Assembly: GCA_045637805.1 (NCBI GenBank)
Contig: JAZUAE010000028.1
Span: 7,913-71,912, forward strand
Length of the DNA: 64,000 bases
DNA from: CAKVLG01 sp045637805
GTDB lineage: Bacteria > Bacillota > Clostridia > Christensenellales > UBA1242
Direction of reading: 5' to 3'
Below, piece after piece: positions 10,155-17,134 of the stretch. Positions within the stretch are counted from its first letter, which is position 1, and each line of letters begins with the position of its first letter. A program made the translations under genes and the position numbers. The notes beneath the pieces are model-generated. The model had not been told where the DNA came from. It saw only the letters and a program-made list of their open reading frames with translations, and did no database searches.

Positions 10155-11374
10155 TGGCTGAATATGAATTTATAAAACAATGTGAAAATGAATGTAAAAA
10201 TATATTTGAAAAGATTGATAGCATAGCTTTCGAAAATTCGCAAAAAGTATTGAAGGCCTTTCAAGATTCTTCGGTTGCGCTTATGCACATGAATTTATCC
10301 TCAGGATATGGTTATGAGGATTTAGGTAAACCAAAACTTTGTGAACTTTTTGCTAGAATATTTAAGTGCAATAAAGCGATCGTAACTCCTCATATAACCT
10401 GTGGAACTCATGCACTTACGCTTTGTTTGCAGGGAATACTGAGACCTGGTGATACTATGCTCGCAATTACAGGAATGCCATATGATACGCTTGAAGAGGT
10501 TATTTTAGGCGAGGGGATAGGATCACTTAAAGATTTTAATATCGCTTTTGATAAAGTTGATATGATAGGAAATGACTTTGATCTGCTTTCTATTCGTGAG
10601 AAAATAAATAAACTTAATCCTAAAATGGTTTATATACAAAGATCTCGTGGTTATTCATCTCGTGATGCTTTATCCATAGATTCTATTCAAAGTGTCATTT
10701 CTTATGTAAAAAACCTAAAAAATGATGTTGTTGTAATGATTGACAACTGTTATGGGGAATTTGTTGAAACCCGTGAGCCTCTTGAGGTTGGCGGGGACAT
10801 AATGGCTGGGTCAATGATTAAAAATATAGGTGGTGGAATTGTTCCAACAGGTGGATACGTGGCAGGTAGGGCTGATCTTGTTGACCTTGTGGCTGGCAGG
10901 CTCACTGCTCCATCACTTGGTCTTGAAGTCGGCTCTTATAATGCAACTTATGCGCCATACTTTGAAGGTGTATTTATCGCTCCTCACGTTGTGGCTGGTG
11001 CTCTTAAGGGTGGTGCTCTTCTTGCTAATGTTTTAACGAAAATAGGTTATAAGGTTTTTCCAAATGCAAACCAAATGCCTGGAGATATTGTTCGTTCTAT
11101 TGAGTTTAATAACGAAAAACAAATGATTGAGTTTGTTCAACTCGTGCAAAAACTTGCACCTATTGATAGCTTTGCTGTACCTATTCCAGACGATATGCCG
11201 GGTTACAACGATAAAGTTATAATGGCGTCAGGATCATTCATTCAAGGATCAACTATGGAGATGAGTTGTGATGCTCCTTTGCGCGCGCCATATATTGCGT
11301 ATTTCCAAGGTGGTATAACATACGAACATATAAAAATCTTAGCATTAGAGATGGTAAAAGCAAATTTAAAGTAG
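10154..11374 (+). CDS. PLP-dependent C-S lyase-like protein (methionine gamma-lyase / YnbB 'aluminium resistance' family)
   Basis: This is a fold-type I PLP protein of 406 residues. The probable Schiff-base lysine is K223 in GSMIKNIGGGIVPTGGY, and RSRGYSSR is at 163-170. The sequence HMNLSSGYGYEDLGKP near residue 45 and GTHALTLCLQG are typical of the YnbB/'aluminium resistance' family, which is commonly annotated as methionine gamma-lyase-like but has no firmly established substrate. In many Firmicutes the order is mutL-miaA-hfq-ynbB. Here it follows mutL directly with a TAATG overlap. The family is well supported; the reaction (a cystathionine or methionine beta/gamma-elimination) is inferred. 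Confidence 0.88.
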   Translation: MAEYEFIKQCENECKNIFEKIDSIAFENSQKVLKAFQDSSVALMHMNLSSGYGYEDLGKPKLCELFARIFKCNKAIVTPHITCGTHALTLCLQGILRPGDTMLAITGMPYDTLEEVILGEGIGSLKDFNIAFDKVDMIGNDFDLLSIREKINKLNPKMVYIQRSRGYSSRDALSIDSIQSVISYVKNLKNDVVVMIDNCYGEFVETREPLEVGGDIMAGSMIKNIGGGIVPTGGYVAGRADLVDLVAGRLTAPSLGLEVGSYNATYAPYFEGVFIAPHVVAGALKGGALLANVLTKIGYKVFPNANQMPGDIVRSIEFNNEKQMIEFVQLVQKLAPIDSFAVPIPDDMPGYNDKVIMASGSFIQGSTMEMSCDAPLRAPYIAYFQGGITYEHIKILALEMVKANLK

Positions 11375-11388
11375 ATGGGGAAATATAA

Positions 11389-13038
11389 ATGAATCTAAAA
11401 AGTTCAAAAGCAGCTATTGGACATGATAATGCAATTAGAATAAAAAATGAAGCTTATCAAACTTTGGTAAGACTTGGTTTTTTAATTCCTGCAAATTCAA
11501 GAACTTTGTATCATGGAAGATCCGATTCCCCTGATAAAGCAAAAGAATGGAAGGTGTTGTCGTCTTTTTCAAATGCAAATAATGAAACTGAAAGACAAAA
11601 CTTAAATAGAGTTAATGGGCTTTCTACAACTCCTGATAAAGAAGTTGCTACTGAATACGCTGTAGTAGAGTATAGGAGACAGAGAATAAATAACGGAAAA
11701 ACTAATCATAATGCTTATTTATATAAGATTTATGCTGAAAGTGATGATTTGTTTATAATAAATAATTTTGATTTCGAATTAAAAAATTTATCGGTCGCAG
11801 AACAAGACGATTTTGTTTTAGCAATACAAAATCTAACAAAAAGCAAAATAACAAAACTCGCGCCAGTTCGTTTTGAAGAAAGAGGAAATTTGCAAGAAGT
11901 AACAAATATCGTTACAGCAAAATATAGAGAAAGTAATAAGTATTTAACTGCTGAAGATGTAATTGAGATTTCAAAACAGCATCCGGAAATTTCAAGAGAA
12001 CTTTTTATTAAACTTGTAGGTGATTTAAATGCTCGAAGAATGCTATTAACTGATCCTGGTAGAGCTGTTAGATCGTTTTGTTTTAGAGAAAATTGGGATA
12101 ATAGATTACAAGAGGAAGATTCGTTTGCTATAACTATTAATGGTGAAAAAAGTCCGTTTAATTTTGATTATATTGCGGGTTGGCTTTCAGAAAATAGAAT
12201 TATAGGTATTTCTCAAAATGTGGGTGGAAATTCGCGTGCTATAAATAATACTTTTCTTTTCGATTTAGAAAAAGTTAATACTAAAGAAGAAATAGAATCA
12301 AAATTTCAGAAGAAGAATAATTTATATAATGGTATCAATAAAAGATTGAAATCTTTATCAGCAGATAATGAATTAAATAAATTTTTAGAAGAAGCGACTC
12401 CTGAGGAGTTGATTGATTTTTGTTATGAAGACGAGTTATTTAAACAGCTTTTTGATAATTCAGCTGGGGTTTGGGAAAGATTTTCAATTGGTCAGCATAC
12501 GGAAACAACCCTTCGCGTTTTTGAGAATTCGTACAAATCTGAAATTGTTAAATCTTTATCTCCATTTGTTAAGATGGCTTTAATTTGTCATGATATTGGC
12601 AAAGGGGAGGCTGTTGAACTGGGAGACAAATCTTTAATAGATGAGTTAACGCAAAAACGATCAAGGGAGGTTTGTGATTTATTTAAAATACCTAAAGATA
12701 AACAAGAGGTTTTATTGTTTGTAATCGGAGAAGCTCAAAAATATACTTCAGATTATTTTATTAAAAAAGATAAACTGGCGCTGCAAACTCTTAAACAAAG
12801 ATGCTCTGAAGTTCTTGAACAATCATTTAATTCAAAATCAACAAATGACGAGATAAGTGGCTTAATCTCTATTTGCAAAATTGTGCAAAATTGTGACAGT
12901 GGAGCTTATACTAGATATGGTGTCACACGTGATGAGAACAATATGTATCATTATAATGGAAATGACAGATTTACCAAATCTTTCGAGAAACCTACAAATC
13001 TTACAAAAAATACACAACACATGATTGAACCTGTATAA
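11389..13038 (+). CDS. Unrecognised protein: ADP-ribosyltransferase-like N-terminus plus HD domain
   Basis: The gene encodes 549 residues that I do not recognise as a named family. Residues 38-91 (TLYHGR, then GLSTTPDKEVATEYA) look like the first two motifs of an ART fold: YHG for NAD binding, then a Ser/Thr-rich strand followed by A..YA. The middle (190-350) shows no motif I know. Residues 365-504 look like an HD metal-dependent phosphohydrolase: H370 (GQHTETTLRVFE), H401-D402 (ALICHDIGKGE) and D504 (QNCDSGAYTR). There is no signal peptide or membrane segment. It starts 14 nt after the PLP enzyme, with GGGGAAA upstream, so it may be the last gene of the operon. It is richer in A and T than its neighbours. 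An ART-HD architecture could suit an NAD- or nucleotide-modifying enzyme or toxin, but that is speculation. Confidence 0.6.
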   Translation: MNLKSSKAAIGHDNAIRIKNEAYQTLVRLGFLIPANSRTLYHGRSDSPDKAKEWKVLSSFSNANNETERQNLNRVNGLSTTPDKEVATEYAVVEYRRQRINNGKTNHNAYLYKIYAESDDLFIINNFDFELKNLSVAEQDDFVLAIQNLTKSKITKLAPVRFEERGNLQEVTNIVTAKYRESNKYLTAEDVIEISKQHPEISRELFIKLVGDLNARRMLLTDPGRAVRSFCFRENWDNRLQEEDSFAITINGEKSPFNFDYIAGWLSENRIIGISQNVGGNSRAINNTFLFDLEKVNTKEEIESKFQKKNNLYNGINKRLKSLSADNELNKFLEEATPEELIDFCYEDELFKQLFDNSAGVWERFSIGQHTETTLRVFENSYKSEIVKSLSPFVKMALICHDIGKGEAVELGDKSLIDELTQKRSREVCDLFKIPKDKQEVLLFVIGEAQKYTSDYFIKKDKLALQTLKQRCSEVLEQSFNSKSTNDEISGLISICKIVQNCDSGAYTRYGVTRDENNMYHYNGNDRFTKSFEKPTNLTKNTQHMIEPV

Positions 13039-13114
13039 TTTTATACAATTAATTAATAGATGTAGAAAATGTATACAAAAAACATTAAAATGTATAAAAA
13101 ATTAAAGAATTTAG

Positions 13115-13144
13115 TTGGCTTTTATTGTTTGTGTTTGATATAAT
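13115..13144 (+). promoter_or_regulatory. Sigma-A promoter of the alpha-oxoamine synthase gene
   Basis: TTGGCT (13115-13120) is followed after 18 bp by TATAAT (13139-13144). An AAAGGAAGGA ribosome site then precedes the ATG at 13181. Confidence 0.7.
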
Positions 13145-13180
13145 TAATGAAGTAAATTATTTACAAAAGGAAGGACTATT

Positions 13181-14362
13181 ATGGATTTATTTAAAAAATG
13201 TGGTGAATATACTACAGCTAAAGAGGCTCAAGCGGCAGGAATTTATCCTTATTTTCATCAACTTGAATCTCGTCAAGATATTGTCGTAGAAATGGAAGGT
13301 ATTAGAGAGATTATGATCGGTTCTAATAACTACCTTGGATTAACATCTGACCAAAGAGTTATAGATGCTGCTGTTGAGGCAACTAAGAATTTTGGTACTG
13401 GTTGTTCAGGTTCAAGATTCTTAAATGGTAACACATCTGCTCACGTTGCACTTGAAAAAGAACTTGCTGAGTTCTTAAATAAAGAAGATTGTGTAACAAT
13501 GAGTACTGGTTTCCAAACAAATCTTGGTATTATTAGTGCTATTTGTGGTAGAAAAGACGTTATTCTTTGTGATAAGGAAAACCACGCGTCTATTTATGAT
13601 GCTTGTAGATTATCTTATGCTGAGATGATTCGTTACAACCATGCTGATATGGAAGACTTAGAGAAAAAGCTCGCTGCTGTTGGCGAAGATAAAGGTATTT
13701 TAATTGTTACTGATGGTATTTTCTCGATGAGTGGTGAAGTTGCTAAACTTCCTGAAATTGTTAGCCTCGCTAAAAAATATGGCGCAAGAGTTATGGTAGA
13801 TGACGCGCATGCTCTTGGTATTCTTGGTGAACACGGTAGAGGTACTGCTGAACACTTTGGACTCGAAGATGAAGTAGATATTATTGCTGGTACATTCTCA
13901 AAATCACTTGCATCTCTTGGTGGTTACTGTGCTTGTTCTAAGGAAGTTGCTGACTTTATTCGTCACAACTCTAGACCATTTATTTTTAGTGCATCAATTA
14001 CTCCTGGTTGTGTTGCTGCTGCTAGAAAATCTCTTGAGATTATTAAAACTGAGCCAGAACGTGGTAAAAACTTACTTGAAATTACTGACTATATGAGAAA
14101 ATGCTTAGCTGATCGCGGTATTAAGTATAAAGATGGAACATCACCAATTATTCCTATCTACACATACCAGCCAGAGATTACTTTAACAGCATGCAAAAGA
14201 CTCTTTGAAGAAGGTGTTTATGTAAACCCAGTTCTTCCACCAGCAACACCTGTGGGTGAATGCTTGATTAGAACAAGTTATACAGCAACTCATACAAAAG
14301 AATTGATGGAGGAAGCTGCTGATAAAATAGCAAAAGTTTTCAAAGAACTTGGAATTTTATAA
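13181..14362 (+). CDS. Alpha-oxoamine synthase (serine palmitoyltransferase / glycine C-acetyltransferase family)
   Basis: This PLP enzyme condenses an amino acid with an acyl-CoA or acyl-ACP. It has 393 residues. SNNYLGLT (48-55) and GTGCSGSRFLNG (72-83) are present, along with the ring-stacking His (H135, NHAS), DDAH (207-210) and the Schiff-base lysine K241 in GTFSKSLASLGGY. The usual automatic label would be glycine C-acetyltransferase (Kbl). However, the start AAGIYPYFHQLES and the block FGTGCSGSRFLNG match my memory of Bacteroides-type serine palmitoyltransferases better, and no threonine dehydrogenase is adjacent. A short-chain dehydrogenase follows, which would suit 3-ketosphinganine reduction. 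Family is certain; substrate is inferred. Confidence 0.85.
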   Translation: MDLFKKCGEYTTAKEAQAAGIYPYFHQLESRQDIVVEMEGIREIMIGSNNYLGLTSDQRVIDAAVEATKNFGTGCSGSRFLNGNTSAHVALEKELAEFLNKEDCVTMSTGFQTNLGIISAICGRKDVILCDKENHASIYDACRLSYAEMIRYNHADMEDLEKKLAAVGEDKGILIVTDGIFSMSGEVAKLPEIVSLAKKYGARVMVDDAHALGILGEHGRGTAEHFGLEDEVDIIAGTFSKSLASLGGYCACSKEVADFIRHNSRPFIFSASITPGCVAAARKSLEIIKTEPERGKNLLEITDYMRKCLADRGIKYKDGTSPIIPIYTYQPEITLTACKRLFEEGVYVNPVLPPATPVGECLIRTSYTATHTKELMEEAADKIAKVFKELGIL

Positions 14363-14370
14363 TACTGTTT

Positions 14371-14403
14371 AAAAAGAACTTTAGTTTTTAAAGTTCTTTT
14401 TTT
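14371..14403 (+). terminator. Rho-independent terminator after the oxoamine synthase gene
   Basis: An AAAGAACTTTA / TAAAGTTCTTT stem with a short loop is followed by a T-run. Confidence 0.85.
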
Positions 14404-14432
14404 ATAAAAATTTTAATTTTGTATTAAATTTA

Positions 14433-14462
14433 TTATTGAATTTTATTTTTCTTTGATATACT
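14433..14462 (+). promoter_or_regulatory. Probable promoter of the SDR gene
   Basis: TTATTG (14433-14438) is followed after 18 bp by TATACT (14457-14462). An AAGGAGG ribosome site precedes the ATG at 14499. The SDR therefore has its own promoter behind a terminator. Confidence 0.55.
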
Positions 14463-14498
14463 AATAGTAGTAAGTTTCCATAGTTAAGGAGGTATTTT

Positions 14499-15290
14499 AT
14501 GGATTTAGGATTAAAAAATAGAGTTGTTATTGTAACAGGAGCAGCTTCTGGTATCGGAAAAGCTATTACTATAGCATACGCTAAAGAAGGTGCAAAGCTT
14601 GCACTTGCAGATATTAATTTAGAGGGGCTTAAAAAACTTCAACAAGAATTAAAGGGTGTTGATGTTTATATTGAAAAAGTTGATATTACAAATGCAAAAG
14701 CTTGCCAAACTTTTATTAAAAATGTTGCAAAAGCGTTCGGTAAAATTGATGTATTAGTTAACAATGCCGGCACAGCTTTAATGGGTGATATAGAAACATT
14801 CCCTGAGGAAATTTTTAGACAACATGCAGAGCTTATGATGTATGCGCCAGTTCGTTTAACTAATCTTTGTATTCCTTACTTTAAGAAAAATGGTTGGGGT
14901 AGCGTAGTTAACACAGCTTCTATCTTTGGTAAACAACCAGGTGGACTTATTAGCTATGATACAATTAAGGCTGCAGATATAATGATTACAAAAGACTACT
15001 CTTCATACTGCGCACCATTCAATGTTAATGTGAATGCCGTTTGTCCTGGTCCAGTTGATACTCCACTATGGCATGCTGATGGTCAACTTGGTGATCAATT
15101 AGCTGGCGCTGTTGGTATGAAAAAAGATGCTGCCATTGACTGGTTTGCCAAAGCTAACATTCCTATGGGTAGATATGCAAAACCTGAAGAAATTGCAAGT
15201 GCTGTGGTATTCCTTTCTAGTGTACCTGCACACTATATTACTGGCGTTGCACTTAATGTTGATGGTGGAATGGTAAAAAGTATAATCTAA
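14499..15290 (+). CDS. Short-chain dehydrogenase/reductase (classical SDR)
   Basis: This is an NAD(P)-dependent oxidoreductase of 263 residues. The Rossmann motif TGAASGIG is at 13-20 and NNAG at 88-91. The catalytic Ser-Tyr-x3-Lys is S141, Y153 and K157 (TASIFGKQ..SYDTIK), and CPGPVDTP is present in the C-terminal half. The acidic residue in ALADIN at the end of the second strand suggests NAD(H) preference. The substrate cannot be read from the sequence. Its position after a serine-palmitoyltransferase-like enzyme makes a 3-keto-lipid reductase one option, but a terminator and separate promoter lie between the two. It could equally be a sugar, steroid or acetoin-type dehydrogenase. Confidence 0.9.
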   Translation: MDLGLKNRVVIVTGAASGIGKAITIAYAKEGAKLALADINLEGLKKLQQELKGVDVYIEKVDITNAKACQTFIKNVAKAFGKIDVLVNNAGTALMGDIETFPEEIFRQHAELMMYAPVRLTNLCIPYFKKNGWGSVVNTASIFGKQPGGLISYDTIKAADIMITKDYSSYCAPFNVNVNAVCPGPVDTPLWHADGQLGDQLAGAVGMKKDAAIDWFAKANIPMGRYAKPEEIASAVVFLSSVPAHYITGVALNVDGGMVKSII

Positions 15291-15301
15291 AAATTCAAAA
15301 G

Positions 15302-15330
15302 AAAAAGACCACAGAAGTGGTCTTTTTTTT
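15302..15330. terminator. Bidirectional terminator between SDR (+) and lexA (-)
   Basis: AAAAAGACCAC / GTGGTCTTTTTTTT with a 4-nt AGAA loop serves both convergent genes. Confidence 0.9.
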
Positions 15331-15334
15331 GTTG

Positions 15335-15958
15335 TTAATAATTTCTAATTAAGCCGATTACTTTTCCAACTATGTCTACATGGTCGGTGTAGATTGGTTC
15401 TAAAAAATCGTTTTCAGGTTGAAGCCTTACTCTTGTGCCTTCTTTATAAAAACGTTTGACAGTTGCATTGCCATCAATCATTGCAACAACAATTTCGCCA
15501 TTTTCTGCAGTTTCTTGCTTTTTAATAATAATTTTGTCCCCAGATAATATTCCAGCATTAATCATGCTATCGCCAGTAACATTTAAAACGAATTGATCTT
15601 CGTCTGATCCAAAAAGTTCAGGTGGTAAAATTAAAACGTCTTCAATGTTTTCGACGGCAAGAATAGGGGTTCCTGCGGCAACACGCCCAACAACTGGAAG
15701 TTCGTTAAATTTACGAACAAAACCCTGTAGTTTAGATGGTTTTTCTTTTAGAAGTTCAATAGCACGATTCTTTGTTTTGCTACGTCGAATGTAACCTTTC
15801 TTTTCTAGTTTTGTTAAGTAATAACTTACTGTTGCTGTTGATTTCACATCAAATTTGCTACCGATTTCACGAATCGATGGAAGATAGGAGTTTTCTTTAG
15901 AAAACTCGACTAAATACTCATAAATTTCTTCTAATTTTTTCTCAGTTGCTTTTGCCAT
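15335..15958 (-). CDS. lexA: SOS repressor LexA
   Basis: LexA is the repressor of the SOS response and cleaves itself when stimulated by RecA filaments. It has 207 residues. A winged helix-turn-helix covers 1-65 (LPSIREIGSKF..STATVSYYL). The Ala-Gly cleavage site is A95-G96 in GRVAAGTP, with nucleophile S131 (GDSMINAG) and general-base K168 (NATVKRF), all intact. A dyad matching the Gram-positive LexA box overlaps its own -35, so autorepression is expected. recA lies 12 kb away in the ftsK-rny block. Confidence 0.97.
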   Translation of the reverse strand: MAKATEKKLEEIYEYLVEFSKENSYLPSIREIGSKFDVKSTATVSYYLTKLEKKGYIRRSKTKNRAIELLKEKPSKLQGFVRKFNELPVVGRVAAGTPILAVENIEDVLILPPELFGSDEDQFVLNVTGDSMINAGILSGDKIIIKKQETAENGEIVVAMIDGNATVKRFYKEGTRVRLQPENDFLEPIYTDHVDIVGKVIGLIRNY

Positions 15959-15974
15959 AATTCACCTTTAATTC

Positions 15975-16003
15975 ATTATATCAGTAATTTTATTAATATG
16001 CAA
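15975..16003 (-). promoter_or_regulatory. lexA promoter
   Basis: On the minus strand TTGCAT (16003-15998) is followed after 17 bp by TATAAT (15980-15975). An AAAGGTG ribosome site follows before the lexA ATG, so this gene has a normal leader, unlike its divergent neighbour. Confidence 0.8.
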
Positions 16004-16014
16004 ACATTTGTTTG
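16001..16014. promoter_or_regulatory. Probable LexA operator (SOS box)
   Basis: CAAACATTTGTTTG is a perfect 14-bp dyad close to the Gram-positive SOS consensus CGAAC-N4-GTTCG. It overlaps the lexA -35 box and lies about 22 bp upstream of the -35 of the divergent small gene, so it could control both. Confidence 0.75.
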
Positions 16015-16035
16015 AAAAATATTAAACATTTTTAC

Positions 16036-16064
16036 TTGTTTTTTGACATAAATAGTTGTATAAT
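16036..16064 (+). promoter_or_regulatory. Promoter of the small Cys-rich protein gene
   Basis: TATAAT (16059-16064) has TTGTTT 17 bp upstream (16036-16041). A TTGACA at 16043-16048 is too close (10 bp) to be its partner. Only 7 bases separate the -10 from the ATG, so the mRNA would be leaderless. Confidence 0.6.
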
Positions 16065-16071
16065 ACGTTGT

Positions 16072-16320
16072 ATGGAAAAGAATGTTAAAAAATGTTGTTT
16101 AAATGAAAGAAAAAACTGTAATAATTGTGGAGAATGTGATAGGTGTGATCTAGACCCTAAGAAAATTTGTGATAACTGTGGTAAATGTTTAGATCAAATC
16201 AAAACTGATGAGAAAGGATTTGTTAAAATTCCTATTGATAAGATAATTTATGATGACGATTCACTTACTGTAGAAGATTTCTTCAAAATGGCTGGCGTAG
16301 ATGGTGATGATGAAGAATAA
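16072..16320 (+). CDS. Small cysteine-rich, acidic-tailed protein, possible metal binder
   Basis: The gene encodes 82 residues starting at ATG 16072. A longer frame from TTG 16012 would begin inside the LexA box and upstream of the promoter, so I reject it. The first half has about ten cysteines, mostly in CxxC pairs (CNNCGECDRCD, then CDNCGKCL), a pattern suited to zinc or Fe-S binding. The second half is acidic (VEDFFKMAGVDGDDEE). I do not recognise a named family, although similar short proteins occur in Clostridia. It is transcribed divergently from lexA and shares the SOS-box region, so DNA-damage control is possible. No Shine-Dalgarno sequence precedes the ATG. Confidence 0.75.
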   Translation: MEKNVKKCCLNERKNCNNCGECDRCDLDPKKICDNCGKCLDQIKTDEKGFVKIPIDKIIYDDDSLTVEDFFKMAGVDGDDEE

Positions 16321-16346
16321 ATGCATGATAAAAATAGGGAATACAA

Positions 16347-16376
16347 TTGACAATAAAGGTTATTATGTATTATAAT
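16347..16376 (+). promoter_or_regulatory. Promoter of tRNA-Trp
   Basis: TTGACA (16347-16352) is followed after 18 bp by TATAAT (16371-16376), both exact consensus, about 29 bp before the mature tRNA end. Confidence 0.85.
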
Positions 16377-16404
16377 ACGATTTGTTGGTAGATCCAACAA
16401 ATAT

Positions 16405-16478
16405 AGGGGCGTAGTTCATCGGTAGAATAAGAGTCTCCAAAACTCCTGAGGAGGGTTCGATTCCTTCCGCCCCTGCCA
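16405..16478 (+). tRNA. trnW: tRNA-Trp (CCA)
   Basis: The 74-nt cloverleaf includes an encoded 3' CCA. The acceptor AGGGGCG pairs with CGCCCCT. The anticodon loop is CTCCAAA (anticodon CCA), and the T arm is GAGGG-TTCGATT-CCTTC. The outermost pair of the anticodon stem is mismatched (A-C). Confidence 0.95.
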
Positions 16479-16485
16479 AATAAAA

Positions 16486-16518
16486 AAATACCACCATTGT
16501 TTTGGTGGTATTTTTTAT
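16486..16518 (+). terminator. Terminator of tRNA-Trp
   Basis: An AATACCACCA / TGGTGGTATT stem is followed by a T-run. Confidence 0.88.
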
Positions 16519-16623
16519 TTGATTGAGGCCAAGTGACGAACGACAATTTATTGCCAGTTCGCTCAGTCGAGCTAGGTAAAACTTTGCTAAATTTTAGCAA
16601 GATTGAAAAAGGGTTAAAGTTGC

Positions 16624-16653
16624 TTGACTTAAGTTTATGCAATTTGTTAATCT
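16624..16653 (+). promoter_or_regulatory. Promoter of rnhA, leaderless arrangement
   Basis: TTGACT (16624-16629) is followed after 18 bp by TAATCT (16648-16653), with 6 bases to the ATG at 16660. No ribosome site is present. Confidence 0.65.
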
Positions 16654-16659
16654 TATCTT

Positions 16660-17103
16660 ATGGAAAAGAAAAAAGTTACAGTATACACTGATGGCGCATG
16701 TTCCGGTAATCCTGGTAATGGTGGTTGGGGTGCAATCTTGATGTATGGAAAAATAAAAAAAGAAATGAGTGGGGCAGAAAAAGATACAACAAATAATCGT
16801 ATGGAACTTACTGCTGTTATTCGTGCGCTACAGGCACTTAAAGAGTCTTGCGATGTTGACTTGTACTCTGACTCAGCTTACGTGGTTAATGCTTTTTTGC
16901 AAGGCTGGGTGATTAACTGGAAAAACAATGGCTGGAAGGGTAGTGATAAAAAAACAGTTAAAAATCTTGATCTTTGGCTTGAGCTTGTCCAGTTGACTGC
17001 CATGCACAATGTTAACTTTATTAAAGTGAAAGGTCATGCAGATAATGAATTTAATAATAGATGTGATGAACTTGCAACAGGTGCTATTCTTACATTAAAT
17101 TAA
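16660..17103 (+). CDS. rnhA: Ribonuclease HI
   Basis: This enzyme degrades the RNA strand of RNA-DNA hybrids. It has 147 residues, a standard bacterial type I RNase H. The catalytic set is visible: Asp in VYTDGACSGNPGNGGWG, Glu in NNRMELTAV, Asp in LYSDSAYVV and Asp in the last block, NRCDELA. The basic handle region (GWVINWKNNGWKGSDKK) is retained. It is monocistronic, with its own promoter and terminator. The ATG lies 6 nt after the -10 box without a Shine-Dalgarno sequence, so translation probably starts on a leaderless mRNA. Confidence 0.96.
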   Translation: MEKKKVTVYTDGACSGNPGNGGWGAILMYGKIKKEMSGAEKDTTNNRMELTAVIRALQALKESCDVDLYSDSAYVVNAFLQGWVINWKNNGWKGSDKKTVKNLDLWLELVQLTAMHNVNFIKVKGHADNEFNNRCDELATGAILTLN

Positions 17104-17107
17104 TAAT

Positions 17108-17134
17108 AAAAGCTCCCAAAGTAGGGAGCTTTTT
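17108..17134. terminator. Terminator after rnhA (also faces the PadR gene)
   Basis: AAAGCTCCC / GGGAGCTTT with T-runs on both sides; it overlaps the 3' end of the convergent PadR gene. Confidence 0.88.

Noticed and set aside
13181..14362. Straight annotation as glycine C-acetyltransferase (kbl)
   Set aside because: Possible, but no threonine dehydrogenase is adjacent and N-terminal blocks look closer to serine palmitoyltransferase. Left at family level.
16043..16048. TTGACA as -35 of the Cys-rich gene
   Set aside because: The spacing to TATAAT is only 10 bp. TTGTTT at 16036 has the right 17 bp.
16012..16071. N-terminal extension of the Cys-rich small protein from TTG
   Set aside because: It starts inside the LexA box and upstream of the promoter, without a ribosome site.
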